A DNA stretch of 64,000 nt from Telluribacter roseus. Its GTDB lineage: Bacteria; Bacteroidota; Bacteroidia; Cytophagales; Spirosomataceae. A program made the position numbers and the translations under genes. Location of the stretch: assembly GCF_017355915.2 (NCBI RefSeq), contig NZ_JAFEUV020000022.1, forward strand, positions 1 to 64,000, read 5' to 3'. Position 1 is the first letter of the stretch; each line of letters opens with the position of its first letter. Shown here in pieces: positions 16,815 through 24,004 of this stretch. The notes below the pieces were generated by a model. It was not told where the DNA came from and searched no databases. It was given only the letters and a program-made list of their open reading frames with translations.

Positions 16815-17507
16815 TTATTTTTCAACCCATTGCTGAAAAAACTTTTTGAGTTCTGCTTCCAGCTCTGGAGTCATCTTTTTTTCTACATTACACTTTGATA
16901 CCTCTTTTTGAAGAGTACCAACTGTGGTATTATCGAAGGAAGTGTAGTGCTTTAAAAGCATGGCTATAGCCAAGTGACTACCCCTGAAGCCATATACCGG
17001 CGGTGTTGAATTGTCCATATGACTGATTAGATACTTAAATAGCACGATTAAAGCTTCCCTCTGGCTTGTTTGTATTCTGTCGAGAAGGTGAGACTGGTCC
17101 AGAATAGGTGATTGGGGGATCATTTGTCCCTCTATCCACTTCAGACACTCTTTATAAGTAATTACCAAATCGGTAGATGACTTGTGTTTCTCAATTCTGG
17201 CGGAGAGCTCATGCTGGAAAAATTCAAGAAATTCATCCCGTGACGGATATTGCCCCAAATGGTACTTCATACAGTTAATGGCCTCTCCTACGGATGGCAA
17301 GGTAATCAGTAGGTTGAAGATATCATTCTCGTACCGCTGTTTTGTAGGCTTATTTGGAAAGCATAAATGATAAGGGTGATGCGTCTCTCCAACTTCATAC
17401 ACAAAATAGGGCTTGATGGGTAATCCCTGTTTCTTCCTGCCGAATATCATTTCCTGAACTCTACGTAATTCAGAGTATTCAGATTTAAATTCGTTTTTCT
17501 CCTCCAT
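16815..17507 (-). CDS. Uncharacterised protein downstream of the integrase
   Basis: I do not recognise this 230-residue protein. It is charged and mostly helical, with no signal peptide or membrane segment. A central part (95-150) is rich in Glu, Lys and His (EFFQHELSARIEKHKSS). A region near 165-200 (REALIVLFKYLISHMDNSTPP, then YGFRGSHLAIAML) resembles a helical packing domain, and the tail is a short amphipathic helix ending FFQQWVEK. It begins three bases after the recombinase stop codon, so the two are almost certainly translated from one mRNA. Accessory proteins in this position sometimes act in excision or as regulators; I have no direct evidence for that here. Confidence 0.7.
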   Translation of the reverse strand: MEEKNEFKSEYSELRRVQEMIFGRKKQGLPIKPYFVYEVGETHHPYHLCFPNKPTKQRYENDIFNLLITLPSVGEAINCMKYHLGQYPSRDEFLEFFQHELSARIEKHKSSTDLVITYKECLKWIEGQMIPQSPILDQSHLLDRIQTSQREALIVLFKYLISHMDNSTPPVYGFRGSHLAIAMLLKHYTSFDNTTVGTLQKEVSKCNVEKKMTPELEAELKKFFQQWVEK

Positions 17508-17510
17508 AGC

Positions 17511-18782
17511 TCACTGTTCTTTAAATCGCTCTTTCCAAATGTCTGAAAGCTGACGAGCATATTGTCGTTTGGTTACTTTGATATAGGTCAGAAATGCTTT
17601 TTCGGTCCGGTGGCCAGTAATAGCCATGATGGTATACGTGGGTGTGCCTGCCAGGTACTCATTGGTCGCAAAGGATCGTCTGGCGGTATGGCAGGTAATG
17701 AGCTCAAATTTGCTAACCTTCTTTTGGGTCCGGGTCATTCCTTTCTTCTTAAACAACGCTACATTCTCACTGAGGTTTGCCAGTTCACCGATTTCCTTCA
17801 GGTACTCGTTCATTTTCTGGTTGGAGATGCTGGGTGGCAGGCAATTGCTCGTCTTGCCCATATACTTTTCCATGATCTTGCTTACCACCGGGTGAATAGG
17901 TATTTCCAGGTACTCTTCCGTTTTAACCGTCTTTGTTTTGAAGTACTTAAAATCTGGTGAAATGTTCTCCGCCCGAATGGACGTAAGGTCTGAGAATCGA
18001 AGCCCGGTGAAACAACCTACAATGAATAAATCCCGTACCTTCTCCAACCGGGGTTCAGAGGAAAGGTCTAGTTTCAGCAGCAGTTGTATCTCTTCCTCAT
18101 TCAGGTAAATCGAATCTACCTGTTTACGGGGCGTCGAAAAGCGTCGGCTCTTATACTCCAGGCTACTGTTTTCCTTCCGCTCGGTGGCCTCATTCAGGAA
18201 GAACTTCAGGATGCCGGTATGCTTGTTCTGGGTATTGTCATTGTATTCTTTCACCTCGACCATAAACTTCTTCAGGTCATGGTATAAGTCCAGCGTGACG
18301 TCATCAAATTGAATGGAAGTCTTGAAGTTTGCCTCCTGGAACTCGGTAAGCATTTTCAGATGGGATCTGTACGTCCGGATGGTATTGGCATTTTTAAAGG
18401 CCTGTACAGACTGAATGTACTTATCTATAAAGTCAAGCAGTCCTGATTTCGTTTTGGAGGGGGGAGCCGACTCATACTTATCTACCCGGATTTCCCGTTC
18501 AAATAGCGGTTTTAAATCGGTCGGGGTAATGGGTAGGTTATGAAAGAGGCGCTGCTGGTAGATTTTCTGTACTTCATTTCTCCACTTCTCCAGATTGGCA
18601 TTCAGCTCAGAGTAGCCTTCATGGCTGGCTCTTACCTTCTGATTTTTAGAGTCCCATGATTTAGGCTTTATAAACAGGTTGGTTGAGATAACAACCTGCA
18701 CTGTTCCGTATCGGAAATAAAGGGAGAGTAAGGAGGTACCATTGGGCTTAGGCTTTTTGAGGTAGTACTTGACAGAGGCCAT
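17511..18782 (-). CDS. Tyrosine recombinase / integrase
   Basis: A Bacteroidota-type site-specific recombinase with an N-terminal arm-binding region (VKYYLKKPKPNG... SLYFRYG), a SAM-like core-binding domain (about 115-205) and a catalytic domain. From the ATG at 18782 (423 residues) the conserved residues are R262 in FTGLRFSDL, H365-R368 in CHTARRSFAT, H391 in ITGHR and nucleophile Y400 in AFLTYIKV, so it looks intact. An in-frame GTG four codons upstream (18794) is possible; I prefer the ATG because MASVKYYL is the usual family start. The gene points away from the tRNA-type att fragment 175 bases upstream, the common arrangement for island integrases. It most likely inserted the whole region to its left. 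Confidence 0.9.
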   Translation of the reverse strand: MASVKYYLKKPKPNGTSLLSLYFRYGTVQVVISTNLFIKPKSWDSKNQKVRASHEGYSELNANLEKWRNEVQKIYQQRLFHNLPITPTDLKPLFEREIRVDKYESAPPSKTKSGLLDFIDKYIQSVQAFKNANTIRTYRSHLKMLTEFQEANFKTSIQFDDVTLDLYHDLKKFMVEVKEYNDNTQNKHTGILKFFLNEATERKENSSLEYKSRRFSTPRKQVDSIYLNEEEIQLLLKLDLSSEPRLEKVRDLFIVGCFTGLRFSDLTSIRAENISPDFKYFKTKTVKTEEYLEIPIHPVVSKIMEKYMGKTSNCLPPSISNQKMNEYLKEIGELANLSENVALFKKKGMTRTQKKVSKFELITCHTARRSFATNEYLAGTPTYTIMAITGHRTEKAFLTYIKVTKRQYARQLSDIWKERFKEQ

Positions 18783-18956
18783 TAAATAAGTCACTTAGTT
18801 TATACAAAACTATCTCATCTCTATCGGTTTACAAAATAGCTTACACAATATTCCTTATGTAGGTAGTATATTACTTGATCCTATTTAATATATTTGTCTA
18901 TTATAACGCTGAAAACAAAGATTAATAAAAGAAGGAGAAGAAATATGAATGCCAAA

Positions 18957-18981
18957 GGTTCGATTCCGTCCATCACCACCA
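18957..18981 (+). repeat. att site: 3' end of a tRNA or tmRNA gene
   Basis: These 25 bases read as the T-loop and 3' acceptor end of a tRNA-like gene: GGTTCGATTCC, a seven-base acceptor strand, a discriminator A and an encoded CCA. The sequence before 18957 does not complete the T-stem or any other tRNA arm, so only the 3' end is present. This is what integrases leave at the far end of an island when they recombine into a tRNA 3' end. A rho-independent terminator follows 9 bases later, as expected for the original gene. The intact gene should lie left of base 1. Which tRNA it is (or tmRNA) cannot be told from the fragment. Confidence 0.72.
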
Positions 18982-18989
18982 CAACAGAT

Positions 18990-19024
18990 AGCCCCTTGAT
19001 TCGTACGAATTAAGGGGCTTGTTG
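18990..19024 (+). terminator. Terminator behind the tRNA fragment
   Basis: A near-perfect 15-bp inverted repeat (18990-19004 with 19005-19019, one G-T pair, centre CGTACG) is followed by a T-rich stretch. It probably terminated the tRNA/tmRNA gene whose 3' end precedes it. Confidence 0.7.
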
Positions 19025-19100
19025 CTTTAGTCGTCAAGAGTAAAGCCCTCTTCTTTTCCAGTTATATCACCTACTCTACTACCTACGAAAGCAAGTACTT

Positions 19101-19216
19101 ATTGTGTTAGCTCCCTGAGCTAAGGGAGACTAGTATGCTGTTGGGGCCTTCATACAGGTGGAAGCAGGAGCTATGAATCGAAGCCTCAGGCCTATCTGGT
19201 GGCTAACAAACACAAT
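19101..19216 (+). ncRNA. Candidate structured RNA (unidentified)
   Basis: An 11-bp outer helix (19101-19111 with 19202-19207 and 19212-19216, interrupted by a four-base bulge) encloses at least two inner hairpins: TCCCT/AGGGA at 19112-19127 and GTATG/CATAC at 19133-19155. The stretch is richer in G+C than its surroundings and lacks an open frame. A strong rho-independent terminator lies about 130 bases downstream on the same strand. This looks like a multi-branched RNA, but it matches no class I can name and could be chance pairing in decayed DNA. Confidence 0.3.
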
Positions 19217-19342
19217 AACTTACCATCTGATAACTTTAGTTTGTAGCTGTATGTCGCCTTCTATATAATTGAGTAACTTTTGATATCTCACCTGACATAG
19301 CATAATGTTTGGGTTTGGTACAGATACGAGGATATAGTACTA

Positions 19343-19378
19343 TCAGCCTACAGATGTTTCTGTAGGCTGATTATTTTT
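19343..19378 (+). terminator. Orphan rho-independent terminator
   Basis: A perfect 11-bp stem (19343-19353 with 19360-19370) with a six-base loop is followed by TTATTTTT. No protein gene precedes it on the plus strand, which is the main reason to suspect a small RNA upstream. Confidence 0.65.
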
Positions 19379-20693
19379 GATACTACTCAGCTATATAATT
19401 CTTGTAATGATATCTAAAGTAGTATTCTTTATTATTACTATTTACTGTGACTTATTTAACAATTATAGCTGTACTGGCCAATTACGAGCTATTTAAATAA
19501 TAGTATTGAATAATATAGAGAATATCACATTTATTGATAGGTGAATTAATTTGTAAACTTATGTCAGTCCGATAAGAGTCAAGGACTAGCACCTTAACTG
19601 TCTTCTACGCTACTCGGACTGACAAATCTAGTCGCATACATTGCATACTTTACAGCTCTATTTACTTACATATAATAATTACTAACAGTTAATTATTTAG
19701 TGTATTCATAGTTGGCTCCCAACAATGTAGCGCTATAAAATATATTATTAACGTATGGGTTTTAGCTTAGTTGTATTTTTAATAACGTTGTTTATTTAAG
19801 AGATCAACAGCTTAATTAGTCGATTTCTATATTTGCTGGTGGTAAGTGCAGAAAGCTGGTTTAAACGTCATTACACACTTAAGTGTAGATGGTCAGTAGA
19901 CTCAGTTTATGCCGTAAAATTGGCGGGTTAGATTGGTAAAATTTCTGACGTCAGAATTACGAAGCGTGCTAATTTGCTCTATCCGACCAACTAAGCTTTC
20001 TATAATTTATAAGCTTCCGAATTTTATAAGTAATTCTTGATTTGGTTAGTCGTTTGAATATCTGAATACTTCATGTTAAATATATGATACTCATGCTATT
20101 GACCTTACCTGCTGCACATTCTTATTTGCCTGTTTAGTGGTTAATTAGGCCATGTCAGAAGGAGAGGGTGCCTATTTAAAGTCGGATTATAAAGCATTGT
20201 GGGCACTTTTTGAGCTTTAAGAATAATAATGGCCTTAGATATGGCTAAAAAGTCTGCTAGCTATATACAGTGAATGTAGAGGTGATGTAATTTGGTTGGT
20301 GCGCTATTCAGTACCTATCAAGCAACTTAGTTGTATTATAACCATATATGTTGCTCGGATTAATACCGCTAGATAATATTTCCTTTGAGGGAGATATGTG
20401 TTTTTGTAAGTTCGTGTACTATACACACTAATGTCAAAGTCATGAAAGCACCTGTCTTCCTATTAAGGCGTCTGCCTGCTACTAACATAAAATACTGCAA
20501 GAAGGATTAGATTCAACTCTGTTTGATTTACGCTATTTTATGGATAGATAAATTCAGGCATACTGCACCAATCTGAATATAAAGTCAGATACATTCCAGA
20601 CTTTTTGTGTAGATATATATATTCCTTGTGCGATGGTAGGTTTATAGCAATGTTCTACTAAATAATTTCACATCAAACTCAAATTCTTTATCT
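19379..20693. other. Gene-poor A+T-rich stretch
   Basis: About 1.3 kb without a convincing reading frame on either strand. Apart from the inverted repeat at 19562-19624 I see no recognisable coding remnant, tRNA or insertion-sequence end. It lies outside the inferred att site and may be debris from earlier insertions at the same locus. Confidence 0.6.
19562..19624. repeat. Perfect 11-bp inverted repeat, 41-base spacer
   Basis: TGTCAGTCCGA at 19562-19572 is matched by its exact reverse complement at 19614-19624. The spacer is 41 bases and not T-rich at its end, so it is not a standard terminator. The arms could be a protein-binding palindrome, recombination ends or the base of a small RNA helix. 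Confidence 0.6.
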
Positions 20694-20903
20694 ATGGTTA
20701 TTATGACGAATTACGAAATAATAAAGCACCATCGTTTGAAAGCGGGGATAAGCCTTGGACAATTAGCAAAAGCGACAGAACTGGATAAAGGAGGGCTCTC
20801 TAAAATTGAGAATGGGAAGTCGAATCCAACCGTTAAGACGCTAGCGAAGGTTTGTAAAGTACTGAACCTAAAAGTAGAGATTGTTGAGAATACAGCCGAG
20901 TAG
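20694..20903 (+). CDS. Small XRE-family helix-turn-helix regulator
   Basis: A 69-residue protein made almost entirely of one XRE/Cro-type helix-turn-helix domain: TNYEIIKHHRLKAGISLGQL, recognition region LDKGGLSKIENGKSNP and the closing helix KTLAKVCKVLNLKVEIV. The pattern is that of antitoxin-like or phage-type repressors. A second in-frame ATG three codons on (20703, giving MTNYEII) is an equally likely start. No partner toxin is visible on either side, and the gene stands alone in gene-poor DNA. It may be the remainder of a toxin-antitoxin or island-regulator pair, or an autonomous regulator. Confidence 0.75.
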   Translation: MVIMTNYEIIKHHRLKAGISLGQLAKATELDKGGLSKIENGKSNPTVKTLAKVCKVLNLKVEIVENTAE

Positions 20904-21120
20904 GTGGCCGAAGCCCTTGCATATGCTGTCACATAATAGATGTATTTAATGTAGTGAGCGTATAGTAAGGCAGTAGCTCCTTTCAAACAGTCTGAAGAAG
21001 ACTGCGGTAGTACAATGTCAGCTGTCTTTCGTCCAGAGTAAGATATTGATCAGACAGGGTACTGAGAGTAACCAGTTGTAAGTGGTTGCTGCTGGCTATA
21101 TGCATATGCTATAAAACAAA

Positions 21121-21149
21121 AGAATCAGCAGCTAAAAACCGCTGATTCT
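21121..21149 (-). terminator. Hairpin with minus-strand T tract
   Basis: A 9-bp perfect stem (21121-21129 with 21141-21149) is followed on the minus strand by TTTGTTTTAT. No minus-strand gene lies upstream of it, so its function is unclear. Confidence 0.45.
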
Positions 21150-21398
21150 CTGACACTATACACACTATATTGTTAGTCGTATATCGAGCAAGTTTCGTGC
21201 CAGAATTTATCGAGATTTTAATGAAAATAGGCTGAGAATACTGTAAATACGGTATTGTGCATAGTAGCACAAACCTATACATTTGTTATAGGCCTTCTGG
21301 CATAATATCCACACTATTATTAGTTGTTACCGAGAGCATCCTTTACTTATATATGTAAGTCTTTGGATTTTTGGTCAACCTCAGTACCCTATTGCTAC

Positions 21399-21431
21399 AA
21401 AACAGCCCTCCACCACGTGGAGGGCTGTTTT
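21399..21431. terminator. Bidirectional terminator
   Basis: A perfect 15-bp inverted repeat (21399-21413 with 21417-21431, three-base loop) has AAAA at its left and TTTT at its right end, the form of a bidirectional intrinsic terminator. It separates the gene-poor zone from the core region. Confidence 0.75.
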
Positions 21432-21624
21432 GCTTATAAGTATTTTGTGATGATAATCTGGAGGAAGCAATAAATATATATGTAAGAATAATACAGGTAA
21501 AAGGTAAAAGATAGGTGGAAGACTCTTTAACGTAATACTTTGGGTTAGACGCACCAGGTTTCTTCCCAAATGTGATGTTGAGCATAATAGAGTTAGTCAC
21601 CTATTTCCCCTTTACCTACTGCTT

Positions 21625-23928
21625 ATGAAAAAGAACCATTGGCTGGCTGGCAGTCTGGTAGCGGCTGCTTTTCTAGCCGTAACCTGTACCCGCTCCGTCA
21701 CTACCTCCCAGCAGGGGCAGACGAGTACTATGATTCCGGAAGAATCGGGCTTTGCCTCACCCCGGACCGTTGACCAGAACCCCTCCCCTTTACCGCTGAC
21801 ACCTGAACAAAGCCTCCGGTCATTCCGACTGCCGAAGGGCTACCGTATGGAACTGGTGGCCAGCGAACCCATGGTGACCGAGCCGGTGGCCATAGCATGG
21901 GATGGTAATGCCCGTATGTACGTGGCTCAGATGGAAACCTACATGCAGGACGTAGAGGGTACTGACGAGCATACAAACCGTAGCCGGATCATGCTGCTGG
22001 AAGATACTGACAACGATGGTAAAATGGATAAGAGTTCGGTATTCATAGACAAGCTGATGCTGCCCCGCATGATATTGACGGTAGGAAATGAGCTGCTGGT
22101 TAACGAAACTGATACCTACGATATGTATGCTTATAAAGATACCGATGGCGACGGTGTGGCCGATCAGAAGCGGCACGTGTACAAGGTAGGTCGTAAAGCG
22201 CCCGGTAACATGGAGCACCAGCGCAGTGGCCTGGACTGGAACCTCGACAACTGGATTTATGTGACGGTGGACCCGGTTCGATTTAAGTACAAGAACGGCA
22301 TGATTCAGGCTGACTCGCTCCTGAGCGGCTCCAACGGACAGTGGGGCCTCACCCACGATAACTATGGGCGGATATTTTTTAGCCGGGCCGGCGCTGAGAA
22401 TGCGGGTATCGGTTTTCAGATCAACCCGAGTTACGGACAGCTGGATTTCAAGGACGCGTACGACGAGGAGACTTTTGGTCCCGTATGGCCTATTATCAAG
22501 ACGCCCGACATTCAGGGTGGGCTGAAACGACTGCGTCCCGATAGTACCCTCAATCACTTTACAGCGGGTAATGGACAGTCTATTTTCCGCGGCGATCGCC
22601 TGCCCAAAACGCTGGTGGGTGATTACCTCATCAGTGAGCCGGTAGCCCGTATCATCCGTCGAGCCAGGGTGGTCAATAAAGCCGGAAAGACTACGCTGGA
22701 AAATGTCTATAATCAGGAGGAATTTATCGCTTCGTCTGACATGAACTTCCGGGCGGTCAATACCTACACCGGTCCTGATGGCTGCCTGTACATAGTAGAT
22801 ATGAATCGGGGTATTATTCAGGAAGCTACTTGGACCGGCAAGGACAGCTACCTGCGCCCGCAGATCCAGCGACTGGGCCTGGACAAGAACAAGCAGCGCG
22901 GACGCATCTACCGGTTGGTGTACGAGGGCATGGAGCGCGGCCCTAAGCCCCGTATGCTGGACGAGCCTACAGCTAAGCTGGTTACCTACCTCAACCACCC
23001 CAACGGCTGGTGGCGTGACAATGCTCAGAAAGAAATAGTACTTCGTGGCGATAAGTCGGTGGTACCGGCCTTACGGCAAATGGCTCTGGGACAAAAAGGT
23101 ACCTTACCCCAAACTCCTTCCGCGCTGGGGCAGCTCCATGCTTTGTGGACACTCGAAGGGCTGGAATCAGTTGACAAAGATCTACTATTCCAGCTGATGC
23201 AGGCGGAAGATGCGCAACTCCGTAGAGCCGCTATATGGAACTCTGAGCCCTTCCTGAAGAAAAACGACGAAGAGGTACTAGGTAAGCTGGCGTCCATGAA
23301 AGCAGATCCCAGCTATGATGTACGTATCCAACTACTGCTGTCGCTGGACCGGAGTAAGTCGCCTAAGGCCAGGACCATTGCGAAGGATCTGCTGGCTATG
23401 AATGCAGATAATGAAATGCTGACCAGCGTTCAGGCTAGTCTGCAGAAGAATGAAGATGTCAGAACGTACGGAGCCCGGCTAGGCGCGCTGGATGCTGCCA
23501 CTCGTAAGATGGTGATGGAAGGGGCTACTACCTTTAAATCCCTCTGCGCTACCTGCCATGGTGCCGAAGGCAAAGGATCACCTACAAACCTGGCGCCGGT
23601 ACTGGCGGGTAACTTCCGGCGTATGACACCCAAGAAGAACGAAGAGATCAAGATCCTGCTGCACGGGCTAACCGGGCCGGTAGAAGGTAAGACCTATCCG
23701 GATATGATGCCGCCGATGGGGGGCAACAGTGATGAATGGATTGCGGCTGTACTTAGCTATATCCGATACGATCTGGCCCTGGCCGGTGCCGGTTTTCCAG
23801 GTCGGGTGAATCCGGAGTACTTAGCACGGATCATAGTGAAGCCCGAAGAAGTAAAAAAAGTGAGGGAAGAAACGGCCGGTCGTACTACTCCCTGGACCTG
23901 GGAGGAGCTGGATAAGCCTATCAAGTAG
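21625..23928 (+). CDS. PVC-type heme-binding dehydrogenase-like lipoprotein
   Basis: A 767-residue exported lipoprotein: basic N-terminus, hydrophobic stretch and lipobox LAVTC (C21). Residues 70-430 form a beta-propeller of the membrane-bound-dehydrogenase/sorbosone-dehydrogenase-like type (FRLPKGYRMELVASEP, then WDGNARMYVAQM), with Asp-rich calcium-like loops DTDNDGKMD and DTDGDGVAD. Residues about 460-610 look like HEAT-type helical repeats. A cytochrome c domain closes the protein, with CATCH (C641, C644, H645) for covalent heme. This matches the PVC-type heme-binding CxxCH family. The propeller probably oxidises a sugar or alcohol and passes electrons to the heme; the substrate is unknown. 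It is monocistronic and convergent with the metal-efflux operon. Confidence 0.88.
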   Translation: MKKNHWLAGSLVAAAFLAVTCTRSVTTSQQGQTSTMIPEESGFASPRTVDQNPSPLPLTPEQSLRSFRLPKGYRMELVASEPMVTEPVAIAWDGNARMYVAQMETYMQDVEGTDEHTNRSRIMLLEDTDNDGKMDKSSVFIDKLMLPRMILTVGNELLVNETDTYDMYAYKDTDGDGVADQKRHVYKVGRKAPGNMEHQRSGLDWNLDNWIYVTVDPVRFKYKNGMIQADSLLSGSNGQWGLTHDNYGRIFFSRAGAENAGIGFQINPSYGQLDFKDAYDEETFGPVWPIIKTPDIQGGLKRLRPDSTLNHFTAGNGQSIFRGDRLPKTLVGDYLISEPVARIIRRARVVNKAGKTTLENVYNQEEFIASSDMNFRAVNTYTGPDGCLYIVDMNRGIIQEATWTGKDSYLRPQIQRLGLDKNKQRGRIYRLVYEGMERGPKPRMLDEPTAKLVTYLNHPNGWWRDNAQKEIVLRGDKSVVPALRQMALGQKGTLPQTPSALGQLHALWTLEGLESVDKDLLFQLMQAEDAQLRRAAIWNSEPFLKKNDEEVLGKLASMKADPSYDVRIQLLLSLDRSKSPKARTIAKDLLAMNADNEMLTSVQASLQKNEDVRTYGARLGALDAATRKMVMEGATTFKSLCATCHGAEGKGSPTNLAPVLAGNFRRMTPKKNEEIKILLHGLTGPVEGKTYPDMMPPMGGNSDEWIAAVLSYIRYDLALAGAGFPGRVNPEYLARIIVKPEEVKKVREETAGRTTPWTWEELDKPIK

Positions 23929-23945
23929 ATCCATTGCCATGAAAG

Positions 23946-23984
23946 AAAGAGGCACTACCCGACAGATACGGGTAGTGCCTCTTT
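23946..23984. terminator. Terminator between convergent genes
   Basis: A 16-bp perfect stem (23946-23961 with 23969-23984) with A and T tracts at the two ends sits between the heme lipoprotein gene and the RND pump gene and can serve both. Confidence 0.9.
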
Positions 23985-24004
23985 TTTATTATAACTCATG
24001 TTTG

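Larger units (their letters stand above)
20904..21624. other. Gene-poor spacer before the core region
   Basis: These 721 A+T-rich bases hold two hairpins (21121-21149 and 21399-21431, listed separately) and no convincing gene. They contain the promoter of the downstream heme-binding lipoprotein gene, although I see no exact TAnnTTTG box. Confidence 0.55.

Noticed and set aside
18940-18981. A complete tRNA gene
   Set aside because: Only the T-loop and acceptor 3' end match; the D-arm, anticodon arm and 5' acceptor strand are absent, so it is a fragment.
19101-19216. Retron or group II intron RNA
   Set aside because: No reverse transcriptase gene is nearby and the helix layout does not match either class.
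21343-21600. Minus-strand frame of 85 codons
   Set aside because: It runs straight through a bidirectional terminator palindrome and encodes no recognisable domain.
21820-22998. Long minus-strand open frame of 392 codons
   Set aside because: It is antisense to the heme-binding lipoprotein gene, whose plus-strand frame has clear domains. The antisense translation shows no recognisable motif.
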